From Rhodococcoides fascians A44A (GTDB taxonomy: Bacteria > Actinomycetota > Actinomycetes > Mycobacteriales > Mycobacteriaceae), in assembly GCF_000760735.1 (NCBI RefSeq), contig NZ_JMEX01000008.1, positions 2,757,619-2,821,618 on the forward strand: a stretch of 64,000 bases of DNA, given 5' to 3'. The notes under the pieces are model-generated. The model was not told the origin of the DNA. It ran no database searches and worked only from the letters and a program-made list of their open reading frames with translations. Positions 38,383-47,547 of the stretch are shown piece by piece; position 1 is the stretch's first letter, and every line of letters begins with the position of its first letter. A program made the position numbers and the translations under genes.

Positions 38383-38598
38383 TCAGCGTCGCCAGTCCTC
38401 GTATTCGTCTTCTTCGGCGCGGGAATAGCCGTCCGCGTCCGAAGAGGAAATGCCGCCCGAGGTGATACCGCCACGGTGGGAGTTGGACGAATGACCGGAG
38501 AGCTCTCTTTGCAGACTCTCCAAGTCCGTTGTCGGCGAGCTGTACTTCAGCTCACGAGCGACCTTTGTCTGCTTTGCCTTAGCCCTGCCTCGGCCCAT
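38383..38598 (-). CDS. DUF3073 small protein
   Basis: 71 residues. Highly basic N-terminus MGRGRAKAKQTKVARELKYS, then a Ser/Gly-rich middle and a strongly acidic Tyr-containing end (AEEDEYEDWRR). This is the conserved DUF3073 protein that follows purM across actinobacteria. GAGGGGG precedes the ATG. The charge split suggests nucleic-acid or ribosome contact, but the function is unknown. Confidence 0.92.
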   Translation of the reverse strand: MGRGRAKAKQTKVARELKYSSPTTDLESLQRELSGHSSNSHRGGITSGGISSSDADGYSRAEEDEYEDWRR

Positions 38599-38799
38599 GG
38601 CGTTGCCCCCTCGCGGACTTGCGGGGCGGCCTGGGGAAATTTGGGCGCCCCGTTAGATTTGGTATTTCTTCCTGGCACACACTCTAGCGCGCGAATCGCT
38701 CGGATGCTCATACGGAGTACGTGTCCGGCCTGTTTGCTTCATCTCAGCGGCGCAGGCAGTGCCCGCAACCTGCGAAAATGTGCTGAGTCCCGGTAAGAA

Positions 38800-39441
38800 T
38801 CACGATTGGGTATGTTTTCGGAGCGCGAGCTTGGCGTCCCGTTCCACCTTGACCGGCAGATCGCCGCGACCGAGAAGCTCCGTCAGACCCTCGGGGTTTC
38901 GGCCGAGAAGCAGGTCTCGAACGGTCACTCCGTGTGACGGCACATCCTCCACCGAGATGCCGACACCGCCTTCGAGAGCGCCCGGCGTGATCACCCGCAG
39001 ATAGGCCCCGACGTCGCCGCGCTCGGTGAACCGTTTGACCCAGTTGGGCTCGCCCACCCACCGAGCGAACGTCGAGCACGGCTTGCGCGCGATGGTCACC
39101 TCGAGAACCACCTCACCGAGACGCCACCGCGAACCGACGACGGCGTCGGTGACCGCGATCCCGGACGTCCGCAGGTTCTCGCCGAACCAGCCGGGCGGAA
39201 TCTCCCGGCCCAGGTCTGCAGCCCACCGATCGGCCTCCGCCGAGTCGTAGGCGTAGACGGCCTGATCGCCGCCGCCGTGGAACTTGGTGTCCAGGCTGTA
39301 GTCACCGGTCACCCCGTCGGCGTGCACGAGCACCGGGTGATCGACCGGCCGCTTGTCGATGGCGCTGTCCACAACACCTCGACGGCCCACCGGAACGTCC
39401 GCGTGCACGACGCACACCGCGTCGACCTGCCCAGCGATCAT
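38800..39441 (-). CDS. MOSC-domain protein (YiiM-like)
   Basis: 213 residues from ATG 39441, which overlaps the ygfZ stop (ATGA); the longer open frame upstream is antisense-like sequence over ygfZ. YiiM-type MOSC pattern: GDYSLDTKFHGGGDQAVYAY, PGWFGENLRTSG and the conserved Cys in ARKPCSTFARWVG. MOSC proteins bind molybdenum cofactor or transfer sulfur from it; YiiM reduces N-hydroxylated compounds. Followed by a 200-base gap holding the DUF3073 promoter region, in which I see no other feature. Confidence 0.9.
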   Translation of the reverse strand: MIAGQVDAVCVVHADVPVGRRGVVDSAIDKRPVDHPVLVHADGVTGDYSLDTKFHGGGDQAVYAYDSAEADRWAADLGREIPPGWFGENLRTSGIAVTDAVVGSRWRLGEVVLEVTIARKPCSTFARWVGEPNWVKRFTERGDVGAYLRVITPGALEGGVGISVEDVPSHGVTVRDLLLGRNPEGLTELLGRGDLPVKVERDAKLALRKHTQS

Positions 39442-40568
39442 CGCCCGCGGAGTCGGTCGACGGCGGCGCGGCCGGCCTGGACGTCGTCGTAATCGGGAAT
39501 CGAATCCGGGTCGATGGAGGCCGCACACGGACCGGCGGTGAGCTCGGTTCCCGCAGGAACGGTGCGCTTGACCAACGCGAGCGCAACCGGACCGAGTTCG
39601 AAGTGATCGACGACGGTGCCGAGGCGACCGATCGTGCGACCACCCGCGGTCACCGCATCCCCGGTGGCAGGCCGGCCGTCCGCGGAACCGTCGAGATGAA
39701 GCAGGACGAGGTGGCGAGGCGGCCGCCCCAGGTTGTGCACCCGAGCCACCGTCTCCTGTCCTCGGTAGCAGCCCTTCTCGAGGTGAACTGCCCCGAGTTC
39801 GGTCACACCGCCGATCCACCGCACCTCGTGCGGGATGGTCTTCTCGTCGGTGTCCACGCCGACTCGAGGCCGGATCGACTCCACGCGCAGGGCCTCGTAC
39901 GTCCACGTTCCGGCGGGAGAGGCGCCGGCGTCGCGCAGCCTGGAGAACCACTCGGCCAACGCGGCCCGGGGAACCAGCAGGTCGAAGGCGTTGCGGCCCG
40001 GCCACGGCATGCGGCGTACGAAACCGCCACCGGTGAGCGGGGCGGCGTCGTAGACCTCCGCGGGCACCGGCGCGCCGACTGCGGCCAGAACAGCCTCGGC
40101 TTCGGCGCCCAGCAGGCTCAGCACGGCGAGTTCGCTGCCTTCACGGGGTTCCGCCTTGGACCAGAACACCATCTTCTTCAGGAACGACAACAGGTCCGAG
40201 CCGTGCGCGGCCTCGGTGTCGATCCACGTGACACCGTCCAGATCGGTCTGCACGAAATGGTGCTCGACGCGCCCGTTGACGTCGAGCGAGAGGTTCTCCG
40301 CGGAGTGCCCGTCGGGCAGATTCGACACGAGCTGGCTGGAGATGGTGTTGAGCCAGGTCAGCCGCTCTTCACCGCTGATCGCGATCACGAAGCGATGGGA
40401 CCGGTCGATCACCGCAGCGTTCGACACCGCGTCCCGTTGTTCGCCGAACGGGTTTCCGTAATGCCACGCGACGGCACTGTCCGGCGTGTTCTCCGGGGAC
40501 GGCACGGCGTCGGGGAAAGTCAGAAGTGGGCTCGGTGCGATCACAGCAGTATCCGACACGTCCTCCAT
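39438..40568 (-). CDS. ygfZ: Folate-binding protein YgfZ (GcvT-like)
   Basis: 376 residues. Carries the YgfZ signature KGCYRGQE with its conserved Cys, after GGVTELGAVHLE. YgfZ helps assemble or repair Fe-S clusters with tetrahydrofolate. ATG 40568 is the start used; it is 74 bases from the divergent pabC and lacks a clear ribosome site, so a leaderless transcript or a later GTG is possible. Folate linkage fits the pabC neighbour. Confidence 0.92.
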   Translation of the reverse strand: MEDVSDTAVIAPSPLLTFPDAVPSPENTPDSAVAWHYGNPFGEQRDAVSNAAVIDRSHRFVIAISGEERLTWLNTISSQLVSNLPDGHSAENLSLDVNGRVEHHFVQTDLDGVTWIDTEAAHGSDLLSFLKKMVFWSKAEPREGSELAVLSLLGAEAEAVLAAVGAPVPAEVYDAAPLTGGGFVRRMPWPGRNAFDLLVPRAALAEWFSRLRDAGASPAGTWTYEALRVESIRPRVGVDTDEKTIPHEVRWIGGVTELGAVHLEKGCYRGQETVARVHNLGRPPRHLVLLHLDGSADGRPATGDAVTAGGRTIGRLGTVVDHFELGPVALALVKRTVPAGTELTAGPCAASIDPDSIPDYDDVQAGRAAVDRLRGR

Positions 40569-40642
40569 AGTAGGTCGACACGGTGACAGCGGGTCGTCGC
40601 GGGACGTGAAAACGGACATCAGGGCCCACGTAGGCTGCGTTC

Positions 40643-41521
40643 ATGTCGGATCGCGTAGTAGTCACCTTGGACGGGCAGGTTCACGACGCGGACGCTCCGC
40701 TGCTGCATGCGGACGATCTCGCGGCCGTACGCGGAGACGGGGTGTTCGAGACGCTCCTGGTACGCGGCGGAGCGCCGTGCGGTGTCGAACTTCACCTGGC
40801 CCGCTTGACGGCGTCGGCCGCTGCCCTCGACCTGCCGACACCGGACCTGGATTCGTGGCGTCTCGTCGTCGGCCTCGCAGTGGACGAATGGACCCGGACG
40901 TCCGACGCGGAGGGTGCGTTGCGGCTCGTGCTCAGCCGCGGTCGCGAGAGCGGAGGGGAACCGACGGGCTATGCGACGGTAGGGCCGCTGAACGAACGGG
41001 TGACGAAAGCGCGGGACGACGGTGTCTCGGTGGTCACGTTGAACCGCGGTTACTCGGTCGATTACGCGGCGTCTGCGCCGTGGGGATTGCTCGGCGCCAA
41101 GACGCTGTCCTACGCGACCAACATGGCAGCACTACGGCACGCGGCGCGTCTCGGAGCCGACGACGTCATCTTCACCAGCAGCGAAGGGCGAGTGCTGGAG
41201 GGTCCGCGGTCCACCGTGGTGCTCGCACGCGGTAAGACTCTCGTCACACCCCCGGTGGAGCAGGGCATTCTCGCGGGAACCACGGTCGACGCACTGTTCC
41301 AGGTCGCGTCGAGCAAGGGGTACACCTGCGAGCGTGCGAACGTGTATCCTGCCGATCTCGTTGCAGCAGATGGTGTTTGGTTGATCTCGAGCATCACCCT
41401 CGCCGCCCGCGTGACGACGCTCAACGGCGTCGAACTTCCGGTCCCGGCCATCGCCGAGGACGTGCGTTCCATGGTCGATCTGGCGGTCGAATCGATCGGA
41501 GACTCCGCCGCCGACGCTTGA
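40643..41521 (+). CDS. pabC: 4-amino-4-deoxychorismate lyase (class IV aminotransferase fold)
   Basis: 292 residues. PLP Lys in LLGAKTLSYATNMAALR; further blocks RGDGVFETLLVRGG, EGRVLEGPRSTVV and ILAGTTVDALF. It releases p-aminobenzoate from aminodeoxychorismate for folate. Position matches Rv0812. Branched-chain aminotransferase is the family alternative, but the context favours PabC. Confidence 0.88.
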   Translation: MSDRVVVTLDGQVHDADAPLLHADDLAAVRGDGVFETLLVRGGAPCGVELHLARLTASAAALDLPTPDLDSWRLVVGLAVDEWTRTSDAEGALRLVLSRGRESGGEPTGYATVGPLNERVTKARDDGVSVVTLNRGYSVDYAASAPWGLLGAKTLSYATNMAALRHAARLGADDVIFTSSEGRVLEGPRSTVVLARGKTLVTPPVEQGILAGTTVDALFQVASSKGYTCERANVYPADLVAADGVWLISSITLAARVTTLNGVELPVPAIAEDVRSMVDLAVESIGDSAADA

Positions 41522-41523
41522 GC

Positions 41524-41543
41524 TACTACTACGCGTAGTAGTA
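41524..41543. promoter_or_regulatory. 20-bp perfect palindrome upstream of cydA
   Basis: TACTACTACG followed directly by its reverse complement (41524-41543), three bases after the pabC stop and 70 bases before cydA. With no loop and no T tract it reads as an operator rather than a terminator. A regulator of the cyd operon is the likely user; this is inference. Confidence 0.55.
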
Positions 41544-41613
41544 CTCTCGAACTCGCTGGGGCACGCCCGTAAGCAGCGGTATCTTCCCCGCGGGCCGAGA
41601 GTTCGGAGTAGCC

Positions 41614-43068
41614 ATGGACGCCTTGGACGTCTCGAGGTGGCAGTTCGGAATCACCACCGTCTACCACTTCATCCTGGTGCCGCTCACGATCGGTCTTGCA
41701 CCGATCATCGCGGCGATGCAGACCATGTGGGTCATCACCGGGAAGGACTCCTGGTACCGCCTCACCAAGTTCTTCGGCAAGCTCTTCCTCATCAACTTCG
41801 CCCTCGGCGTCGCCACCGGAATCGTTCAGGAGTTCCAATTCGGAATGAACTGGAGCGAGTACTCGCGGTTCGTCGGCGACGTCTTCGGAGCACCCCTCGC
41901 GCTCGAAGGGCTCGTCGCATTCTTCCTCGAATCGACGTTCCTCGGCCTGTGGATCTTCGGCTGGAACCGACTGCCGAAACTCGTTCACCTGGCCACCATC
42001 TGGCTCGTCGCGATCGGCGTGAACGCATCGGCCTACTTCATCATCGCCGCCAACTCCTGGATGCAGCATCCCGTCGGCGCACGCTTCAACCCCGAGACCG
42101 GTCGTGCCGAACTGACGAGCATCTGGGAGTTGATGACCAACAGCACCGCACTCGCGGCATTCCCACACGCTGTCGCAGGCGCGTTCCTGACGGCTGCGAC
42201 CTTCGTGGCAGGCATCTCGGGCTGGTGGATGGTGCGTGAGGCACGCGGCACATCGACGGGCGAGGGGCGAAGCGACAACTCGCGCAGCATGTTCCGTCCT
42301 GCGGCTCGGCTGTCCTTCGTCGTCATGATCGTCGCGGGCGGCGCACTCGCGATCACCGGAGACATCCAGGGCAAGCTGATGTTCGAGCAGCAGCCCATGA
42401 AGATGGCGTCGGCAGAATCGTTGTGCGATACGGAGACCGGTGCATCGTTCTCGCTTCTCACCGTCGGAACCCACAACAACTGCGAGTCGGTGGAACACCT
42501 GATCTCCATCCCCGGACTGACGTCCTTCCTCGCCGAGAACGACTTCGGCGCAACGGTCCAAGGGGTCAACCAACTGCAGGAACAGTACGAGCAGCAGTTC
42601 GGACCGGGTAACTACAAGCCCAACCTGTTCGTCACCTACTGGGCATTCCGAATGATGATCGGCCTCGCCGCCGGATCGGCACTGCTTGCCCTCGCAGGCC
42701 TGTGGGTCACTCGCGGCGGAAGGGTGCCGGACCAGAAATGGTTCTCGTGGCTCAGCCTCGCCGCGATTCCGACGCCGTTCCTCGCCAACAGTGCCGGTTG
42801 GATCTTCACCGAGATGGGGCGCCAACCGTGGGTGGTGGCACCGAATTTGAACGGAATCGACCAGATTCGGTTGACCGTGGACCAAGGCGTGTCCGACCAC
42901 CCGGTGGGTCTGGTCGTCGCCTCGCTCGTGACCTTCACACTGCTCTACGCCGCCCTCGGATGTGTCTGGTTCTTCCTGATCAGGCGCTACGTGATCGAAG
43001 GACCGCTCGAACACGACGAGCACCCCCACGAGGACGTCGATTCCGAACAACTCTCGTTCGCGTACTAG
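41614..43068 (+). CDS. cydA: Cytochrome bd oxidase subunit I
   Basis: 484 residues, about nine membrane helices. Haem ligands: His18 (TVYHFILVPL, haem b595 type), His in LAAFPHAVAGAF (b558) and Met in WAFRMMIGLAAG (b558). Glu pair in ALEGLVAFFLESTFLG forms the proton path. The Q-loop (after GDIQGKLMFEQQPMKMASAE) is the short form. It oxidises menaquinol and reduces O2 with high affinity. First gene of cydABDC. Confidence 0.97.
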   Translation: MDALDVSRWQFGITTVYHFILVPLTIGLAPIIAAMQTMWVITGKDSWYRLTKFFGKLFLINFALGVATGIVQEFQFGMNWSEYSRFVGDVFGAPLALEGLVAFFLESTFLGLWIFGWNRLPKLVHLATIWLVAIGVNASAYFIIAANSWMQHPVGARFNPETGRAELTSIWELMTNSTALAAFPHAVAGAFLTAATFVAGISGWWMVREARGTSTGEGRSDNSRSMFRPAARLSFVVMIVAGGALAITGDIQGKLMFEQQPMKMASAESLCDTETGASFSLLTVGTHNNCESVEHLISIPGLTSFLAENDFGATVQGVNQLQEQYEQQFGPGNYKPNLFVTYWAFRMMIGLAAGSALLALAGLWVTRGGRVPDQKWFSWLSLAAIPTPFLANSAGWIFTEMGRQPWVVAPNLNGIDQIRLTVDQGVSDHPVGLVVASLVTFTLLYAALGCVWFFLIRRYVIEGPLEHDEHPHEDVDSEQLSFAY

Positions 43069-43080
43069 AGGAAGACGACC

Positions 43081-44124
43081 ATGGGACTTCAAGAATTCTG
43101 GTTCATCGCGATAGCGGTCCTGTTCATCGGATACTTCGTCCTCGAAGGCTTCGACTTCGGCGTCGGAATGCTCATGCCTTTCCTCGGCCGTCACGCCGAT
43201 GCAGAGGTGGGGGAGAAGAGGCGCAGGGCTGTTCTCAACACGATCGGGCCGGTCTGGGACGGCAACGAGGTATGGCTCATCACGGCGGGCGGGGCGTTGT
43301 TCGCGGCCTTCCCTGAGTGGTACGCCACGCTCTTCGCCGGCTTCTACCTCCCGTTGCTGCTGATTCTCGTCGCGTTGATCCTGCGGATCTGCGCCATCGA
43401 GTACCGCGGCAAGATCGACGATCCGGTGTGGCGTCGGCGGTGCGACCTGGGTATCGGTATCGGATCGTGGGTGCCAGCAGTGTTGTGGGGAGTGGCGTTC
43501 GCCAATATCGTCAGCGGGGTGGCGATCGACGAGAACAAGAAGGTCACAGCCGGGCTTCTCGACCTGCTCGGTCCGTACGCGCTGCTCGGCGGCGCGACGA
43601 TGGCACTGGTCTTCGCGCTCCACGGAGCGGTCTTCATTGCGCTCAAGACCTCCGGCGACGTCCACGAGGATGCGGTGAGAATGGCTGTGCGGCTGTCGAT
43701 CCCAGCTCTGATCGTCGGCGGCGGATTCGCCCTGTGGACCCAACTTGCCCACGGCACGACGTGGACGTGGATTCTCGTCGGCGTCGCCGCGGCATCGTTG
43801 ATCGCGGTGGTCGCGCTGACGGCCAAGGTCCGCGAAGGGTGGGCGTTCGTGTTCACCACGGTGGCCGTCATCGCCGTCGTCGTGCTGCTGTTCGGGTCAC
43901 TGTTCCCCGACGTCATGCCGTCGACGACGGATCCCGCCTTCAGTCTCACCGTCGAGAACGCGTCGTCGAGTCCGTACACTCTGAAGGTGATGACCTGGGC
44001 AGCAGCGTTCATGGCGCCCGTCGTGATCGGCTACCAGGCCTGGACGTACTGGGTGTTCCGCAAGCGCATTTCCACCGCTCACATTCCTGATTCGATCGGA
44101 TTGTCGCTCGGTCGTTCCAAGTGA
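43081..44124 (+). CDS. cydB: Cytochrome bd oxidase subunit II
   Basis: 347 residues, eight or nine membrane helices, partner of CydA. Typical start FWFIAIAVLFIGYFVLEGFDFGVGML and the block NTIGPVWDGNEVWLITAGGALFAAFP. Twelve bases after cydA; the stop overlaps the cydD GTG. Confidence 0.97.
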   Translation: MGLQEFWFIAIAVLFIGYFVLEGFDFGVGMLMPFLGRHADAEVGEKRRRAVLNTIGPVWDGNEVWLITAGGALFAAFPEWYATLFAGFYLPLLLILVALILRICAIEYRGKIDDPVWRRRCDLGIGIGSWVPAVLWGVAFANIVSGVAIDENKKVTAGLLDLLGPYALLGGATMALVFALHGAVFIALKTSGDVHEDAVRMAVRLSIPALIVGGGFALWTQLAHGTTWTWILVGVAAASLIAVVALTAKVREGWAFVFTTVAVIAVVVLLFGSLFPDVMPSTTDPAFSLTVENASSSPYTLKVMTWAAAFMAPVVIGYQAWTYWVFRKRISTAHIPDSIGLSLGRSK

Positions 44125-45809
44125 GTACGACTGTCACGGCCGGCCGCGGACCGGTGGACCCACGGCTGTGGCGCTACTCGCGATCCGCCCGTCGGTACCT
44201 CGTCCTCATCGTCGTACTCGCCCTGATCGACACCGCGGCCGTCGTCGTGTCCGCGGTGATGCTCGGCACCGTCCTCGCGGGCGTCATCACCTCCGACGCC
44301 CGCGAGATGTCCGACTGGGCAGCGCAGCTGTGGATTCTCCTGGGCGCCATCGTCGTTCGCACCCTCGCGGCGTGGTTGCAAGCGCGGTACGGCCACCGTG
44401 CCGCGTCACGAGTCGTGGAGGAGATCGAGAACGAAGTCCTCGATGCGGCGTCGCACATGGATCCCCGGGACCTGGACTCCGAACGCGAGTCGATCGCGAT
44501 CGTGGTGACGCGCGCACTCGGCGGCCTCGCGCCGTACCTGACCGGATACGTGCCGTCGCTCGTGCTGGCCGCGACACTCACCCCCATCACGCTCGTGGTC
44601 ATCCTCACCGAGGATCTCACGTCGGCTCTGATCATCTTCTTCACTCTCCCGCTGATCCCGATCTTCATGATCCTGATCGGATTGCTGACCAAGGGGCGCG
44701 CGGAGAAGACGCTCGAATCGATGACGAGATTGTCCGCGCAACTGCTCGATCTCGTCGCCGGCCTTCCGACGCTGCGCGCACTGGGCCGCGAGCGTGGCCC
44801 GGCGGCGAGAGTCCAGGCGCTCGGCGACGCGCACCGCCGAGCGACGATGCGGGCACTGAAGATCGCGTTCCTGTCCTCGATGGTGTTGGAATTGCTTGCG
44901 ACGCTGTGCGTTGCCCTCGTCGCCGTCAGTATCGGACTGCGACTCGTGTTCGGCGACATGGCGTTGGAGGCAGGCATCATCGCACTCGTACTAGCACCGG
45001 AGGTGTACGTGCCGTTGCGTCGCGTCGGAGCCCAGTTCCATGCCGCGGAAGACGGAGTTGCCGCCGCCGACAGAGCATTCGCGATCCTGGACCGACGGGC
45101 ACCGACCGCATCCGGAACGGCCGTCGTCGACGCCGCAGGAACCGGAATCCGATTCGAATCGGTGTCCGCGAGGAGCGTAGCCCGCGGACAGACTCGGCAA
45201 CGGGAATCCGAGGGAACCGTTGCACCGTACGAACTTTCGGCCGACATCGCGCCCGGGACCGTCACCGTGCTCGCCGGACCCAACGGTGCAGGGAAATCGA
45301 CGGCGCTGAACATCCTGCTCGGGCTCACCGAGCCGTGCGAGGGCCGAGTGGTCGTCGGCGACGTGGACGCCCGCAGCCTCGACCTGCGATCGTGGTGGGA
45401 TCAGATCGCCTGGCTGCCGCAACGGCCCGTACTGGTACCGGGAACCCTGCGGGAAAACCTGGAATTCACCGGCAGCACCATCGATCTGCTCGGCGACACC
45501 GCTGCCGCAGTCGGTTTCGACCGAGTCCTCGCCGAACTACCCGACGGATGGGAGACGAGAGTGGGCACCGGCGGCGTCGGCCTGTCCCTCGGCCAAGTGC
45601 AGAGGCTCGCCCTGACCCGGGTCCTGTCCACCGACAAACCCGTCCTGCTGCTCGACGAACCGACCGCGCATCTCGACGACGCAGCCGAGGCACGCGTCCT
45701 CACCGCCCTGCGCGAGATCGCCGACCAGGGAAAGACCGTGATAGTCGTCGGGCACCGGCCGTCGGTTCTGGCGTGGGCCGACGTCGTGGTGAACGTGAGG
45801 GCCGCGTAG
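44121..45809 (+). CDS. cydD: ABC transporter CydD (cytochrome bd assembly)
   Basis: 562 residues, six TM helices then an ATPase domain. Walker A GPNGAGKST, Walker B VLLLDEPT. The signature is LSLGQ (GVGLSLGQVQRLALTRVL) rather than LSGGQ. CydDC is a heterodimer needed for bd oxidase assembly, acting on haem or thiols. The GTG start overlaps cydB by four bases and the stop abuts cydC. Confidence 0.95.
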   Translation: MSTTVTAGRGPVDPRLWRYSRSARRYLVLIVVLALIDTAAVVVSAVMLGTVLAGVITSDAREMSDWAAQLWILLGAIVVRTLAAWLQARYGHRAASRVVEEIENEVLDAASHMDPRDLDSERESIAIVVTRALGGLAPYLTGYVPSLVLAATLTPITLVVILTEDLTSALIIFFTLPLIPIFMILIGLLTKGRAEKTLESMTRLSAQLLDLVAGLPTLRALGRERGPAARVQALGDAHRRATMRALKIAFLSSMVLELLATLCVALVAVSIGLRLVFGDMALEAGIIALVLAPEVYVPLRRVGAQFHAAEDGVAAADRAFAILDRRAPTASGTAVVDAAGTGIRFESVSARSVARGQTRQRESEGTVAPYELSADIAPGTVTVLAGPNGAGKSTALNILLGLTEPCEGRVVVGDVDARSLDLRSWWDQIAWLPQRPVLVPGTLRENLEFTGSTIDLLGDTAAAVGFDRVLAELPDGWETRVGTGGVGLSLGQVQRLALTRVLSTDKPVLLLDEPTAHLDDAAEARVLTALREIADQGKTVIVVGHRPSVLAWADVVVNVRAA

Positions 45810-47462
45810 ATGTACACCGATCTCCGACGAGCACTCGCGCTGTTCGAACTGCGGCCCGCGAGAGTGGCGACGAGCGTGGCTGCCGGCGTCGCGACTCTGG
45901 GCAGCGCTCTGACGCTCGCCGCCGTCTCCGCCTGGCTGATCACGCGAGCATGGCAGATGCCGCCGGTGCTCGACCTGACCGTCGCCGTCGTCGCCGTGCG
46001 AGCCCTCGGCATCTCCCGTGGCGTCTTCCGCTACCTCGAACGCCTCGCCACCCACGACACCGCCCTCCGCGGAATGACATTGGCACGCACCAGGCTGTAC
46101 GAGCGACTCGCCGACGGCAATGCTCGCGCAACTCTGGACCTACGCCGCGGCGACCTGATGGCACGGGTAGGCGCCGACATCGACGCGATGGGCGACGTCG
46201 TCGTACGCGCCCTCGTTCCGATCTGCGTGTCCGCGATACTGATGATCAGCGCAACCGTGCTGATTGCACTGATCTCGCCGAGCGCGGCGCTGATCCTGTT
46301 TCTCGCGTTGCTGCTCGCCGGGGTCGTCGCACCGATCCTGGCCGCACGCGCAGCCCTGATCACCGAAACCGAAGGCGTCGCCGCACGAACCGAATTCACC
46401 CTCATCGCGGTACGCGCGCTCGACCACGCACCGGAACTGCGAGTCGCGGGCAAACTGACACGAACCCTCGCCGACGCCTCCGCCGCCAACCGGGCCGCGG
46501 TGACCGCCCGCGACCGCGCATCGATGCCCACCGCCTTCGCCGACGCGGCTCTCCCACTGTCCATCGGCGCATCCGTGCTCGGATCGTTGCTCGTCGGAAT
46601 CTCGCTGTACGGCAGCACCGGTAGCGCCCTGTCGCCCATGGCCCTGGCCATCATCGTGCTGGTTCCACTGGCGGCATTCGAAGCGACATCGGTCCTGCCC
46701 GCCGCAGCGGTGACTCTGACGCGCGCGCGTCTGTCCGCGTCGCGCATCACGACGCTGTTGGACGACGCCGACGCGCCCGAGCCTCGGCGGGTGGGCACAG
46801 GCGCGGCGCTTCAGGGACCGCACGACGCCGCCAGAATCGCCGTCGTCGGGCCGAGCGGCGTGGGCAAGACGACACTGCTCATGGAACTGGCAGGGCTCGT
46901 GCCGTCGGACGGTGGACTGGGGGATGCAGAACTGCCGGGCGCACGGTTCTTCGCCGAGGACGCCCACGTGTTCGAGACGTCGATACTCGAGAATCTTCGG
47001 GTCGTCCGAGGCGACGTCGACGCCGACCAGGCACGAGCGGCGCTGACGAAGGTCGGCTTGGGGGATTGGCTGGACCAGCTCCCGGACGGCGTCGACACCA
47101 CTCTCGTCGCCGGTGCTGCCTCTCTTTCCGGCGGTCAGCGTCGACGCCTACTGCTGGCACGCGCCCTGCTGTCGGACGCGCCGGTACTGCTGCTCGACGA
47201 GCCGACCGAACATCTCGACGACGTGTCCGGTTCCGACTTGATCCGGCGGTTGCTCGATCGCGACGGCGGCCTCGTCGACGAGGACAGAACGGTTGTTCTC
47301 GTCACTCACCAGCTGCCGCCGGACACCCGTGCGGACCAGGTCGTGGACCTCGGGCGTTCGCTGTCGGCCGAACTTCGAAAAAACCCTTTGCGAGCCTCGA
47401 AATCCGGGCGTACGTTGTCGAGTACACGAGAGAGGAGGTGGTCTGAAGTTGAAGAACTCTAG
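45810..47462 (+). CDS. cydC: ABC transporter CydC (cytochrome bd assembly)
   Basis: 550 residues, partner of CydD; starts at the base after the cydD stop. Walker A GPSGVGKTT, signature SLSGGQRRRLLLARAL, Walker B VLLLDEPTEHLDD and H-loop VTHQLPP. The family usually ends soon after VVDLG; here about 35 further residues rich in Arg and Ser are read over a promoter-like sequence and a strong ribosome site of a following short gene. The tail may be non-essential read-through. Confidence 0.94.
   Translation: MYTDLRRALALFELRPARVATSVAAGVATLGSALTLAAVSAWLITRAWQMPPVLDLTVAVVAVRALGISRGVFRYLERLATHDTALRGMTLARTRLYERLADGNARATLDLRRGDLMARVGADIDAMGDVVVRALVPICVSAILMISATVLIALISPSAALILFLALLLAGVVAPILAARAALITETEGVAARTEFTLIAVRALDHAPELRVAGKLTRTLADASAANRAAVTARDRASMPTAFADAALPLSIGASVLGSLLVGISLYGSTGSALSPMALAIIVLVPLAAFEATSVLPAAAVTLTRARLSASRITTLLDDADAPEPRRVGTGAALQGPHDAARIAVVGPSGVGKTTLLMELAGLVPSDGGLGDAELPGARFFAEDAHVFETSILENLRVVRGDVDADQARAALTKVGLGDWLDQLPDGVDTTLVAGAASLSGGQRRRLLLARALLSDAPVLLLDEPTEHLDDVSGSDLIRRLLDRDGGLVDEDRTVVLVTHQLPPDTRADQVVDLGRSLSAELRKNPLRASKSGRTLSSTRERRWSEVEEL
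47388..47416 (+). promoter_or_regulatory. Promoter-like sequence inside the 3' end of cydC
   Basis: TTGCGA (47388-47393), exactly 17 bases, then TACGTT (47411-47416). Placed just before the short ORF and RNA structures at 47417-47612, it could give them their own transcript. Sequence match only. Confidence 0.35.
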
Positions 47463-47487
47463 GACGCGTGAGGTGGCTGCCAGCTAG
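47443..47487 (+). CDS. Candidate short peptide ORF with strong ribosome site
   Basis: AGAGAGGAGGTGGTC (47429-47443) is nearly a full complement of the 16S rRNA 3' end. It is followed by CTG (47443) or TTG (47449), both in frame with a peptide ending KNSRTREVAAS and TAG at 47485-47487. Length 14 or 12 residues, very basic. No ATG or GTG is available, which weakens the case. Could be a regulatory uORF or a ribosome-docking site. Confidence 0.3.
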   Translation: MKLKNSRTREVAAS

Positions 47488-47547
47488 CCGCTACCGCTGA
47501 CGGATTCTTTTACCGCGCGAGCGGCGAGCGAATCCACGGCAGCTACC

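Noticed and set aside
41110..43752. An 880-codon open frame on the minus strand
   Set aside because: It lies antisense to pabC, cydA and cydB, has low-complexity Glu/Arg/His composition and no recognisable domain; it is a high-GC mirror frame.
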